A program made the position numbers and the translations under genes. The notes under the pieces are model-generated. The model worked only from the letters and a program-made list of their open reading frames with translations. It was not told the origin of the DNA and made no database searches. From Archaeoglobales archaeon (GTDB lineage: Archaea; Halobacteriota; Archaeoglobi; Archaeoglobales; Archaeoglobaceae), in the NCBI GenBank assembly GCA_003662995.1, contig QMZC01000004.1:1-52168 (forward strand): a stretch of 52,168 nucleotides of DNA, in the 5' to 3' direction. Positions 1-10,354 of the stretch are shown here, in pieces; position 1 is the stretch's first letter, and every line of letters starts with the position of its first letter.

Positions 1-1
1 G

Positions 2-301
2 AATGGAAAATACAAAGAGATTGAAGAAATCGTTGGAATGCCAGTACCAAGGCCATACACAAAATTTTTAAGCTGGTTAAAAACTCCAATCGAAATTTCA
101 GAGGAGGAAGTGAAGAATTCTGTAGAATGGCCTATAGCAATTACGTACATCGCAACCATGGTCTTCGATGTTCCCTTTTACCGGTTTTTTACGCCCTACC
201 TCTCCTCTTGGTTTAATTTTTATTTAATACGAATGGCCAAACAGCTATATCGTTTTCACCAAAACCTCAGCTATGTCCTTCACATCACCAAAAGAACTTA
301 G
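2..301 (+). CDS. 3' end of an unrecognised gene (partial)
   Basis: An open frame enters from the left edge and runs about 99 codons to a stop at 301. Its start lies outside the window. The visible part is mixed charged and aromatic sequence (for example PRPYTKFLSWLKTP, then EISEEEVKNSVEWPI) with no motif I can assign. The last 57 bases overlap the 3' end of the convergent Fe-S protein gene. Convergent overlaps of this size are uncommon, so the true reading frame may end earlier or the frame may be spurious. The first 60 residues look more protein-like than the end. Confidence 0.35.
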   Translation, partial: NGKYKEIEEIVGMPVPRPYTKFLSWLKTPIEISEEEVKNSVEWPIAITYIATMVFDVPFYRFFTPYLSSWFNFYLIRMAKQLYRFHQNLSYVLHITKRT

Positions 302-1147
302 ATTGGACAAACACAAGGGGCACAGTGTAACGATTTCGCATCCTGTTTCTTTTAACTCAAAATACCTTAATTTGGCAATCTCTCCCGACAACTTTGGAGA
401 TAAACTTTCTACTGGAGCACCACAACATCCTGTAATTTTTTTGGAGTTCTTCACATCCACACTCTCAATACCAGCAAATCTTAACAAATCCCTTGGCTGG
501 TCGTAGATACGGAGATACCTAGCATAATAACAGGGGTCTTGCAAAGTTATGCATTCATTCTCAACTTTAGATGCGCTAATAAGTTCAATGTAGCTGAAAA
601 CTTCAAGTTCAACTCCGGTATATTGAGGATACAACTTCTTTAGTGCATAAGTTGTGTGGGGGTCTACTGTTACAATTTCCCTAACTCCACTTTTTTCAAG
701 TCTTTCGACAACTTTTTTTGCATGTTCTTGGAATTCGCAATCACATCCTAACTCATGCAGAATTATGCCAGTGTAAGAGTCAAGCGCTGGGTCATAGTAA
801 AACCCAACATCTGATTTTGAAAGAAGCGAATAAATTTTTAGCAGTATCCCATTATAACGCTGCACGTCGTTCTTGTTTGGTATCGAAATAATCCTTGTTG
901 CAGTATTCGGCAAAATGTGCAGTACATTTTCAAATGGTGTGTCTTCAAAAATGCGAAGCAATTCGGTTATTTTTGCAATGTATGGGGCTAATTGGTAAAT
1001 CATACCGGTAAACAAAAGCTTACTACCCTTACCCAAATTCAAATTCTTCCACCAAGTATTTATTTGCTGAATAGGAACACCCAAAGGATTTCCAAACTCT
1101 TTTAAATTTTTGATTAGTATTTCGGAGATTTTTTCTGGTTTGTACAA
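245..1147 (-). CDS. HdrB-like Fe-S oxidoreductase with CCG domains
   Basis: A 300-residue protein related to heterodisulfide reductase subunit B and other CCG-domain proteins. The C-terminal CCG motif is clear: DPCYYARY near residue 200, then TGCCGAP near 240 and CPLCLSNL near 275. In HdrB such cysteines bind a noncubane [4Fe-4S] cluster. The N-terminal CCG copy is degenerate (LHELGCDCEF near residue 133). No HdrA or HdrC gene is adjacent, so the electron-transfer partner is unknown and the protein may act outside the heterodisulfide reductase complex. The start is TTG, chosen because a strong GGAGGTGA lies seven bases upstream. It is soluble, with no membrane segment. Confidence 0.8.
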   Translation of the reverse strand: MYKPEKISEILIKNLKEFGNPLGVPIQQINTWWKNLNLGKGSKLLFTGMIYQLAPYIAKITELLRIFEDTPFENVLHILPNTATRIISIPNKNDVQRYNGILLKIYSLLSKSDVGFYYDPALDSYTGIILHELGCDCEFQEHAKKVVERLEKSGVREIVTVDPHTTYALKKLYPQYTGVELEVFSYIELISASKVENECITLQDPCYYARYLRIYDQPRDLLRFAGIESVDVKNSKKITGCCGAPVESLSPKLSGEIAKLRYFELKETGCEIVTLCPLCLSNLSSFGDVKDIAEVLVKTI

Positions 1148-1154
1148 TGTTTAC

Positions 1155-1162
1155 TCACCTCC
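1155..1162 (-). promoter_or_regulatory. Strong ribosome binding site for the HdrB-like gene
   Basis: On the minus strand this reads GGAGGTGA, close to a perfect anti-Shine-Dalgarno match, seven bases before a TTG codon. It decides the TTG start of the HdrB-like gene. Confidence 0.6.
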
Positions 1163-1328
1163 TTATTGCCAGATGGATAAGATATAATTTTTACGGTTAA
1201 TAATAAAATGAATTCCAAGGACACAAATGAGGGGCAAATTCGAGGAATCAATTCTTTAGAATGAAATTATTGAAATAGGTTTTTTTCAAATATATGGAAA
1301 ACGCAAAAGATAATTACAAAAATGAATG

Positions 1329-2744
1329 CTAATAAAACCCGAAATCAATTTCTTGATCTTGAATGTAATTCTTCTTTAACTTCAAGGCAATTTCAGCCTT
1401 CTTTAACTCCCTTCCAAGGTAAGCTGCATGATCCAACCTTGACACGAGGTTGTTGGCTAAAACAGTATCAATAATTTCCTTCGCATTCACACCAACAATG
1501 TTGAGATTTTCATGCTTACATACTATTTTACCATTTACGACCCAAATAATAAAGTCGCCCAACGGATCTCTAATGAACTTTTTATTTTCGACGGCATCAA
1601 CGTAATTTTCGGGCATCGATTGTGTTTCATACTTCACCTTATCCTTAATCGCAAGCAAAGCTAACCCCAAATCCTTCGGTGGACTGTTCCTTACTTTTGC
1701 AGCCTTAGCCATATAAGTGGCTATCCTTAATTCTTTAACACTGCCAATCGTTTTTGGACTTGCTTCAGTCGTGAACAACAAATCAACTCCAATTTCCTCA
1801 GCAATTAAAGCAAGCAGAGCATTTATTCCGACCGAATCAGCATCAACCAACTCTGTAACGTTACCAACACCAAACAGCAAAGGTATTTCGGGATTAATTT
1901 TCCTGAATTTGTAATACCTCAAAATAGACTCTGCAACTCTTAACGGAGCATCCAAAACGGGATCGGCAATAACTTTATCCGTTTTTTCTCTAACCTTCTC
2001 CATCAACTTTATCAGCTTCTCCAAATCCCTCTCAACTACTACGACTGCAACATCTTTGATATAATCCAAAGCCTCGGTATTTCTGTAAGAGATGCTCATG
2101 ACCATGTCCACACCACATTCAACCCCAATTCTAATCGCTTTTGGGTTAAACGTATCAATGCTCAAAGCGTTGCAGTAATCAACTGCTACTTTTACTGCTT
2201 TCTTCAATTCATTAGCATCGAACTCCAAAGGAATCCCCAAATCAATTATATCCGCTCCATTTTGCTTGTAATACTCAATTTTTTGAATCAAGTCATCTTT
2301 GGGTATTATTGCGTTTACAATTTCAGCAACAACTTTCATTCTTCCCCCCACTTTAACGTCACCAATCTTAAAACGATACGTTTCTATTGGATCCACCATA
2401 TCAACAACTTCCTTTGCCTTAACGACATTTAAAAGCCTGCAGGCAGGGATTTTATGGCTAAACTCAATATTTTCAACATTTTCCAAAACGACCTTTAAAT
2501 CGTAGGCATGAATTGGGCCAAGCCTGATTTTTACTCCTTTTTCCCTCTCAAAGCCCTCCCAATCACAATCTTTGGTTAAGCCAGGAACTAAAATTAGGTC
2601 ATAACCATTAAATTCAACGTTTCTTAAATGTGAGGGCGTTATAAAGGCTGCGACGTCTATATCAACAACGTAAACATTAGCATTTTTTGCGTATTTCCTC
2701 ACATCCTTTTCCGCAAGCTTTCCAGTGATTAACAAAATTTTCAT
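1329..2744 (-). CDS. Dihydropteroate synthase-related protein
   Basis: A 471-residue protein resembling the archaeal dihydropteroate synthase-like family of methanogens and Archaeoglobus (MJ0107-type). Residues about 160-350 form the pterin-binding TIM barrel: NGADIIDLGIP corresponds to the conserved strand of DHPS, and ALSIDTFNPKAIRIGVECG to the next one. The N-terminal 150 residues (ITGKLAEKDVRKYAK onward) and the C-terminal 120 residues are specific to the archaeal family. DHPS-like proteins are presumed to act in tetrahydromethanopterin or related pterin synthesis, but the exact reaction of this family is not settled to my knowledge. It stands alone between purA and the Fe-S gene. Confidence 0.8.
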   Translation of the reverse strand: MKILLITGKLAEKDVRKYAKNANVYVVDIDVAAFITPSHLRNVEFNGYDLILVPGLTKDCDWEGFEREKGVKIRLGPIHAYDLKVVLENVENIEFSHKIPACRLLNVVKAKEVVDMVDPIETYRFKIGDVKVGGRMKVVAEIVNAIIPKDDLIQKIEYYKQNGADIIDLGIPLEFDANELKKAVKVAVDYCNALSIDTFNPKAIRIGVECGVDMVMSISYRNTEALDYIKDVAVVVVERDLEKLIKLMEKVREKTDKVIADPVLDAPLRVAESILRYYKFRKINPEIPLLFGVGNVTELVDADSVGINALLALIAEEIGVDLLFTTEASPKTIGSVKELRIATYMAKAAKVRNSPPKDLGLALLAIKDKVKYETQSMPENYVDAVENKKFIRDPLGDFIIWVVNGKIVCKHENLNIVGVNAKEIIDTVLANNLVSRLDHAAYLGRELKKAEIALKLKKNYIQDQEIDFGFY

Positions 2745-2919
2745 GTCTCAGTTTTTGTTCAAAACAAGAAAATCCTTTCGATATCATTTTTGATATTATG
2801 AATGGCTAATGATTTCTAAGAGATAATCAGGAAACGGAGATTCTCGATAGCATTTGCTCTTCAAGTCTAAAGTTCAAGCCATCAATCCAGTTGAAATCTT
2901 TCCGACCAAGAATTTGACT

Positions 2920-4245
<1,326 letters not shown>

Positions 4246-4764
4246 TTACCAATTTTCGTAATGAATTCTATCCATCCTAAACCTCTCAGGTAATTCTTTA
4301 AAAACATCACCTTTCGGATAGCCAAGAGAGACTATGCTTACTGGCACAACACTTTCTGGCAGCTCTAAAATTCTTGATATATCCTCAATTCTCTTTTTAT
4401 TTAGATGCACACCGATCCATACAGAACCTATTCCTAAAGCGGTGGCAGCCAGCAATATGTTTTGGGTTGATGCTGAACAATCCAGCACCCAAAAATCGCC
4501 CTCATACCTCGAAAGCCCTTTGTCTGCACATACAACGATTGCTGCGTTCGCTTTTTTTAACATTTTTGCGTATGGATACAATTCAGCCAATTTGTTAAGC
4601 ATTGTCCTATTTTTTACAACTATGAAGTGCCAAGGCTGTTCATTTCCAGCAGACGGAGCATACATTGCAGCTTTAAGCAGTATTTCAATCTTTTCATCCT
4701 CAATTTCTTTCTCAACGTAATCCCTAACACTTCTACGCTTAAAAATTGCTTCAATCGCCTCCAT
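4246..4764 (-). CDS. Nitroreductase-family FMN oxidoreductase
   Basis: A 172-residue protein of the nitroreductase fold, normally an FMN-binding homodimer that uses NAD(P)H. The FMN phosphate motif RRSVRDY is at residues 10-16, followed by APSAGNEQPWHFIVV at 36-50. GIGSVWIG near 122 and VSLGYP near 150 complete the family pattern. The physiological substrate cannot be read from sequence; archaeal members include enzymes acting on quinones, flavins or cofactor precursors. A TATA-like CTTTTAAAG lies about 30 bases upstream of the ATG on the minus strand, divergent from the next gene. Confidence 0.85.
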   Translation of the reverse strand: MEAIEAIFKRRSVRDYVEKEIEDEKIEILLKAAMYAPSAGNEQPWHFIVVKNRTMLNKLAELYPYAKMLKKANAAIVVCADKGLSRYEGDFWVLDCSASTQNILLAATALGIGSVWIGVHLNKKRIEDISRILELPESVVPVSIVSLGYPKGDVFKELPERFRMDRIHYENW

Positions 4765-4857
4765 AATAATGACTCAACTCTTCATCTTTAAAAGTTGTTA
4801 TCACCGCTCAAACACAAAAACCAACAACCTAATATTTAGCCTAAATAAGAATTGTTA

Positions 4858-5844
4858 ATGCCCATTGCAAAAATTAGGGCTGAAATAAACGAGAGTAAAG
4901 CAAGACAGTTGGGTAGAATTGTTAAGAAATTGAGATACAAGCCAATCTCATTCAATTCACCCGATTTGTTCCCTGAAGGTGATGAATTTATCTATACAAA
5001 CTACATGTTCTTTCTTGTTGCAATAGACCACAGAACCCATCCCGAAAACAAGAGATTTGGGGCTGAAATCGGAGGAAAATTCTATCACGGTTCCGATCTC
5101 ATGTACTTTTTAGCGAGAAAAATTCAGAAAGAAAGGCCAGACTTTTTTACAGCAGAAAATTTGGTTAGAATTACAGCAAAAGATTTGACGAAGGTGTTTA
5201 GCATAGGCAATGTCACAATCCGAGGCGTCGCAGAAAGGGCAATGTTGTTGAGGGATTGTGCGAAAAAGTTGATTGATTATCACAAAGGCGATTTTAGAAA
5301 TTTGTTAAGGTCTTCGGAAGGTTACTTGCTGAGAATGGATAAAAAGGGTGTCCTACAACAACTGAGGACGTTTAAAGCGTATGAAGATCCGTTGATGAAA
5401 AAAAGCTTTCTTTTAATAAAAATTTTGAAGAGACAAAAATATTTTGAGCCTGCAGATGTTGAGAATCTAAGCCTTCCGGTTGATAACGTATTGCTTGAAG
5501 TGGGGCTAAGGAGTGGAGTCGTCAACGTTGCCAATGTTAAGGATTTTGAAGGTGTAATAAAGCTGAGCAAGGAGGACGTAGAAATTCTGAGGAATTTAAC
5601 AAAGGAAGCGTTCGAGATTGTGTCGAGAGAGTCAAAAGTACCACCAGACATTCTGGATGACTTGATTTGGACTTTTGGTAGGGAAGTATACAGAATTGAG
5701 AGGGATAAAATTGATAAAATTGAAAACATTGTGACACCGCTGAACGCCAACATCGAAAACAAAAAAGCTCTTAAAGATTTCTTGACTTTTATTAGTTACA
5801 ACGTTTCCATTAAGTTTAAATTTCCAAACACTTGGTACTTTTAA
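4858..5844 (+). CDS. Conserved archaeal protein, possibly HhH-glycosylase-like
   Basis: A 328-residue soluble protein with no firm family assignment. The N-terminal half has an aromatic-rich block (YTNYMFFLVAIDHRTHP, near residues 60-76) and a KFYHGSDLMYFLARK block near 88. LPVDNVLLEVGLRSGVV near residue 210 recalls the post-HhH region of HhH-GPD DNA glycosylases, and DDLIWTFGREV closes the fold near 280. A base-excision or nucleoside-salvage N-glycosylase role is a guess from these resemblances. The ATG at 4858 was preferred over the in-frame TTG six bases upstream. An AT-rich TATA-like element (AATATTTAG, near 4831) is spaced for an almost leaderless transcript. Confidence 0.7.
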   Translation: MPIAKIRAEINESKARQLGRIVKKLRYKPISFNSPDLFPEGDEFIYTNYMFFLVAIDHRTHPENKRFGAEIGGKFYHGSDLMYFLARKIQKERPDFFTAENLVRITAKDLTKVFSIGNVTIRGVAERAMLLRDCAKKLIDYHKGDFRNLLRSSEGYLLRMDKKGVLQQLRTFKAYEDPLMKKSFLLIKILKRQKYFEPADVENLSLPVDNVLLEVGLRSGVVNVANVKDFEGVIKLSKEDVEILRNLTKEAFEIVSRESKVPPDILDDLIWTFGREVYRIERDKIDKIENIVTPLNANIENKKALKDFLTFISYNVSIKFKFPNTWYF

Positions 5845-5992
5845 TTGCCATTTATGTTATTAAAATCATGGGAAAATTTGTTAGCGAGATATAGCGAGTT
5901 TCCACATGCAAGTTCCAGAATCGTTGCTGTGCAATTTTCTCACACAATTTTGCAGAACACAAAAACAATTTTAAATTTGCCACGTATTCTGA

Positions 5993-7132
<1,140 letters not shown>

Positions 7133-7174
7133 AAGAAATTTACATGTAGAGAAGCTATGTGAAAAAACTTACTA

Positions 7175-7201
7175 CGGTTTTTACTGATTTTTGAAAAACC
7201 G
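7175..7201. repeat. 8-bp inverted repeat before the thioredoxin promoter
   Basis: CGGTTTTT (7175-7182) and AAAAACCG (7194-7201) form perfect arms around an 11-base spacer. It sits 43 bases after the SepCysS stop and directly upstream of TATA-like sequence (TTTAAATA, about 7209-7216). It could be the SepCysS terminator hairpin with T tracts, or an operator touching the BRE of the next promoter. Confidence 0.4.
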
Positions 7202-7239
7202 ATATATGTTTAAATAGTTTGGTGTTAAACAGCAAATGT

Positions 7240-7350
7240 GAGATGACTAGTTGCTAACCCAAACCTACCTGTGGGGATGTGGTGACCCATCATCATAAAC
7301 GATAGGTTTGTATTGGGTGGTGTGCCAAGAATTGATGATTTAAAAATATT
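7240..7350 (+). ncRNA. Candidate structured leader or small RNA upstream of thioredoxin
   Basis: Expected transcription start is about 25 bases after the TATA-like TTTAAATA (7209-7216), giving a roughly 120-base leader, which is long for this genome. Bases 7260-7267 (CAAACCTA) pair perfectly with 7303-7310 (TAGGTTTG). ACC at 7257-7259 can extend against GGGT at 7315-7318 over a small bulge. Inside, GTGGG (7271-7275) pairs with CCCAT (7086-offset 7286-7290) and closes a loop beginning GAT and ending TGA. That loop can form tandem sheared G-A pairs as in an archaeal kink-loop bound by L7Ae. A cis-regulatory leader, or an H/ACA-like guide RNA read through into the operon, both fit. I matched it to no known RNA family. 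Confidence 0.35.
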
Positions 7351-7362
7351 GGAGGTGAGTGT

Positions 7363-7683
7363 ATGAAGAATGTGGGAAAGGATGAATTTGATGAGTTGAT
7401 TGAGAAGGATAAACTTGTGGTTGTAGATTTTTACGCAGACTGGTGCATGCCCTGCAGGTATGTAGCACCAATACTGGAGAAACTGGAGAAAGAGTTTGAT
7501 GGAAGTGTAGAATTCGCCAAAGTGAACGTTGACGACAATGCGGAGTTGGCAAGAAGGTATAACATCTCAGCAATACCAACACTCATAATGTTTTACAAGG
7601 GCAAAATCCTAAATTCGTTTATTGGTGCTTTGCCTGAAAACATGCTAAGAGATGAGATAAAGAAGGCTTTGGAAACGCTATGA
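7363..7683 (+). CDS. Thioredoxin
   Basis: A 106-residue thioredoxin-fold disulfide reductase. The active site is WCMPC (residues 27-31, context VVDFYADWCMPCRYV), and the cis-proline motif SAIPTLIMF is near residue 70. It is cytoplasmic, with no signal peptide. The start ATG follows a strong GGAGGTGA (7351-7358). It is the first gene of a tight operon: its stop overlaps the ATG of the downstream HTH regulator, and a ferredoxin follows. The neighbourhood suggests a redox-response unit. The proline in CMPC makes the site slightly different from the classical CGPC. Confidence 0.92.
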   Translation: MKNVGKDEFDELIEKDKLVVVDFYADWCMPCRYVAPILEKLEKEFDGSVEFAKVNVDDNAELARRYNISAIPTLIMFYKGKILNSFIGALPENMLRDEIKKALETL

Positions 7684-8051
7684 GGTCAATCAAAGAGATG
7701 CTGATGAATCTAAACTGTAAAAATTTTTTAGAGTGTTTTTATGGATTAAATGAAGCAGATGTAGAGATATTCAGAAATTTAGCGACAGTTGGAGAGGCTA
7801 GGATTGAGGATTTAAGTGTTGCTGTAAAAAAGAGTGAGAATGCCGTTTACAAATCCCTACAAAAACTTCTGGTTGCTGGATTGGTTGTGAGGGAAAAAAA
7901 GCTGTTAAACGGTGGGGGGTATTACTACACGTATAAGCCAGTAGATATCCAAGGAATCGTTGTAGAGATGCACAAAACCATAGATGAGTGGTATGCTAAG
8001 ATAAAAAATACGATTGATGAGTTTGCTAAGGAGTTCAAGGCTAAGGTGTAA
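7680..8051 (+). CDS. HTH regulator, TrmB/MarR-like
   Basis: A 123-residue DNA-binding protein. A winged helix occupies about residues 20-80: ADVEIFRNLATVGEARIEDL, then a recognition helix region KKSENAVYKSLQKLLVAGLV and a wing with GGGYYYTYK. The C-terminal 40 residues form an amphipathic helix that probably dimerises. It resembles TrmB N-terminal domains. Its ATG overlaps the thioredoxin stop (ATGA), so the two are co-translated. The likely role is autoregulation of this redox operon (inference). Few cysteines are present (one near residue 13 and one near 19), so direct redox sensing is not evident. Confidence 0.75.
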   Translation: MRSIKEMLMNLNCKNFLECFYGLNEADVEIFRNLATVGEARIEDLSVAVKKSENAVYKSLQKLLVAGLVVREKKLLNGGGYYYTYKPVDIQGIVVEMHKTIDEWYAKIKNTIDEFAKEFKAKV

Positions 8052-8081
8052 GGTAAGTTGTGCGAACGATATGGTGTGGTG

Positions 8082-8252
8082 ATGATAGCTGCAGTAGGGT
8101 GTCAGGGATGCAGGAAATGTGATGAGGTTTGTAGACACAATGCGATTATAAGAAACGGGAACAAGGTTGTAAAAATCGATGAAAGTAGGTGTCAGAAGTG
8201 CTACGATTGTGTTAAAGCCTGCCCATACGGTGCGTTGGTTGTAATGGATTAA
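8082..8252 (+). CDS. Small ferredoxin, 2x[4Fe-4S]
   Basis: A compact protein of about 56 residues with two 4Fe-4S motifs: CQGCRKCDEVC near the N-terminus and CQKCYDCVKACP near the C-terminus, spaced as in bacterial-type polyferredoxins. It is an electron carrier for an unidentified partner. The ATG at 8082 has a GGTG a few bases upstream. In-frame GTG codons at 8076 and 8079 and a TTG at 8058 are alternative starts that would add up to eight residues. It sits between the HTH regulator and an unknown gene, with one base before the next ATG, so all four genes are probably one transcript. Confidence 0.85.
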   Translation: MIAAVGCQGCRKCDEVCRHNAIIRNGNKVVKIDESRCQKCYDCVKACPYGALVVMD

Positions 8253-8253
8253 C

Positions 8254-8862
8254 ATGAACGTTGAAACAGTTTTAAAAATACTTGGAAACGATGAAATAGC
8301 AAGAAAAGCCTTAGAATTGCTTTTTAAGTACTCAAAAGACGGTTACATACCTGCAAATGAACTGAAAGACTTAGATTTGGTTTTACTTCTGGAGGGTAAG
8401 AAGTTGGCTGTGCCTGTTGAAGCGGAAAAATCATCCCTTTCTTGGAACATGAGATTTGTGCAGCTTCAAAAAACAATGGAAATTCCATACATCATCAGAA
8501 TGTTTCTCGAAAAACTAAAAAGTGGTAAAGCAGATATTTTTGAAGTTATAGAGGATTATTTCAGAAAGATTGGAGAAAATAGACCTCATGAGTTTGTTGA
8601 AATAACCAAAGAGATGTTAAAAGAGAGAGATGGGTTTTTGGTATGTGGAGATGCAATTGTTAGAATTTGTGCCAAATACAACAGAGATGGGGGGGTGGTT
8701 ATTGCTGAATTGAAGGGTGCAGGGATAATAAGCCCCCACATTGGATGTGGAGGTTTTGGGAGAACAACTACTCCAGTCTACGAGTTCAACAAATTTCTAA
8801 TTGATGTTGTTGGGTTTATCGTTTCAGATGAAACAGAAATAGACAAAACTAAAGAGAATTAA
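8254..8862 (+). CDS. Unknown protein in the thioredoxin-ferredoxin operon
   Basis: A 202-residue soluble protein that I do not recognise. The first 110 residues are helical and charged. The C-terminal third is the distinctive part: RDGFLVCGDAIVRICAKY, then a glycine-rich block around residues 160-175 (GAGIISPHIGCGGFGRTTTP) with one cysteine and one histidine that could bind metal or a cofactor. It is the last gene of the operon. Its 3' end overlaps the convergent 68-residue gene by 14 bases. A link with thioredoxin and ferredoxin chemistry is inferred only from position. Confidence 0.7.
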   Translation: MNVETVLKILGNDEIARKALELLFKYSKDGYIPANELKDLDLVLLLEGKKLAVPVEAEKSSLSWNMRFVQLQKTMEIPYIIRMFLEKLKSGKADIFEVIEDYFRKIGENRPHEFVEITKEMLKERDGFLVCGDAIVRICAKYNRDGGVVIAELKGAGIISPHIGCGGFGRTTTPVYEFNKFLIDVVGFIVSDETEIDKTKEN

Positions 8863-9040
8863 AAGCCCTTTCAAGCAATTTGTTACCTTCCTCAAATTTT
8901 TCAATGGCTTTATCTAGAATTTCCGCTACCTGAGGACTTTCACTACCAATTTTTTCTGCCCACTCCTTGTATTTTTCTATATGCTCCACATTGTGTTCAA
9001 TCCAGTGCTCCAAAAGGTGCTTAAGTTTTTCAGATTCCAT
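8849..9040 (-). CDS. Small histidine-containing helical protein
   Basis: A protein of 63 residues from ATG at 9040, or 68 from an in-frame GTG at 9055. It is predicted all-helical with a striking HWIEHNVEHIEKY segment near residues 12-24 and a long heptad-like C-terminal helix ending in LLERAF. Similar short archaeal proteins with an HWxxHN pattern exist, and I recall them near metal-centre maturation genes, but the assignment is weak. The clustered His and Glu residues could bind a metal ion. It overlaps the convergent unknown gene by 14 bases and is divergent from the radical SAM gene. Confidence 0.7.
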   Translation of the reverse strand: MESEKLKHLLEHWIEHNVEHIEKYKEWAEKIGSESPQVAEILDKAIEKFEEGNKLLERAFNSL

Positions 9041-9164
9041 GAATGTAGTTGGCACGAAGCATAATACTTTTTTGCTTTTTGTTCATATTTTTTGAATGTC
9101 TTTTTGGTATTAAGGGAGTTGCAGATAGGAAGTAAAATTACACCAAAGTTTTTAAAAGCCGAAT

Positions 9165-10043
9165 ATGGCAGTCAAGATTGTGAGATACGAAGAACCGGTA
9201 TTTAGACCGCCAAGTGAAGCTTTAAGCTTGATAGTTCAAGCAACAATTGGTTGTTCACACAACAAATGCACATTTTGCGGGATGTACAAGGGCAAAAAAT
9301 ATAGAGAGAGGGATGTTGGTGAGGTCAAAGAGGATTTGTTAATGGCTAGGGAGTTTTATGGTGATGTTAAAAGGTTGTTTTTGGCAGATGGTAATGCATT
9401 GGCTATGGATACAGCGAAACTCCTTGAAATTATGGATTTCGCCAACGACCTATTCAACTTGGAGAGGATAAGTGCATATGCTACACCAATTGATTTGCTT
9501 GAGAAAAGCGAAGAAGAGCTAACAATATTGAGAAATGCCGGACTAAAGCTTTTGTATGTCGGAATAGAAAGCGGAGATGATGAAATTTTGAAAGAAATTA
9601 GAAAGGGAGTAACTTCTAAACAAATCGTGGAAGGTTGTAAGAAGGCAATTAGGTGTGGAATTGACTTATCTGTTACTGTCATAACTGGCTTGGGTGGGAA
9701 GAAAAGAATGTATGAGAATGCGAAGAATACCGCTAAAATCATAAATCAGATTGAACCCAAATACACGGCAGCATTAACGTTGATTCCAGTTCCTGGAACA
9801 ACACTCTATAAAAAAATTGAAAAGGGAGAGTTTAAGTTATTAAATCCCGTTGAAAACTTGGTCGAGTTAAAATGGTTTGTTGAAGGTGTGGAGTGTGAGA
9901 CGATATTTAGATGTAACCATGCGTCAAATTACCTTCCAATTGGCGGAAATTTGCCGGATGAAAAGGAGTCAATAATAAAAGCAATAGAGTATGCAATAAA
10001 GAATCCAAGGATTTTAAAACCTGAGTTTTTGAGGGGTTTGTAG
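9165..10043 (+). CDS. Radical SAM protein (COG1032-like)
   Basis: A 292-residue radical SAM enzyme. The cluster-binding cysteines are in GCSHNKCTFCGMY near residues 29-41. The spacing is C-x4-C-x2-C rather than the usual C-x3-C-x2-C. This variant occurs in a subset of archaeal and bacterial proteins with EPVFRPPSEA N-termini. The SAM-binding motifs ADGNALAMD near 68, LYVGIESGDDEILK near 130 and VTVITGLGG near 168 follow in order. The substrate is unknown. It is monocistronic, divergent from the small His protein and convergent with the HTH gene. Confidence 0.85.
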   Translation: MAVKIVRYEEPVFRPPSEALSLIVQATIGCSHNKCTFCGMYKGKKYRERDVGEVKEDLLMAREFYGDVKRLFLADGNALAMDTAKLLEIMDFANDLFNLERISAYATPIDLLEKSEEELTILRNAGLKLLYVGIESGDDEILKEIRKGVTSKQIVEGCKKAIRCGIDLSVTVITGLGGKKRMYENAKNTAKIINQIEPKYTAALTLIPVPGTTLYKKIEKGEFKLLNPVENLVELKWFVEGVECETIFRCNHASNYLPIGGNLPDEKESIIKAIEYAIKNPRILKPEFLRGL

Positions 10044-10045
10044 TC

Positions 10046-10354
10046 TCAAAGTCTCTTATCTTTACCCACAGTTTCAACTTTTACAATCACCTCTTTAAGC
10101 TTCTCAACTTCATCCCTGTATTTCTGATAGCCTTTCTCTGTAATCTTAACTATCGTCCTTACACCTTTGTTTGTTATCACTTTCTTTCTCTCCAAGTAAC
10201 CTTTCTTCTCCAACCTTGCTACGTGTGTGCTTAGACTACCCCAACCAATACCTGTAGCCTTGGCTAAATCACCTTCAGTCATCTCTCTGAAAATAAAAAG
10301 GGTTGTCATTATCAGAATTCTTTTGGGGTTTACTATGTCGTCATCAAGCTCCAT
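10046..10354 (-). CDS. Winged-helix transcriptional regulator
   Basis: A protein of about 102 residues in the ArsR/PadR-like DUF class. The HTH is at residues 20-60: [20 protein letters not shown], then [14 protein letters not shown] and the wing [18 protein letters not shown]. The start ATG at 10354 lies inside the last codons of the upstream membrane protein (11-base overlap). An upstream in-frame ATG at 10399 would extend it deeper into that gene and is less likely. The translational coupling suggests that it regulates, or is controlled together with, the membrane protein. Confidence 0.82.
   Translation of the reverse strand: MELDDDIVNPKRILIMTTLFIFREMTEGDLAKATGIGWGSLSTHVARLEKKGYLERKKVITNKGVRTIVKITEKGYQKYRDEVEKLKEVIVKVETVGKDKRL

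Noticed and set aside
7260-7310. Fluoride (crcB) riboswitch for the GGGGATG...CATCATAAAC block
   Set aside because: Some letters recall the crcB consensus, but the conserved GUUC and the pseudoknot partner are absent, and the downstream genes are redox genes rather than fluoride exporters.
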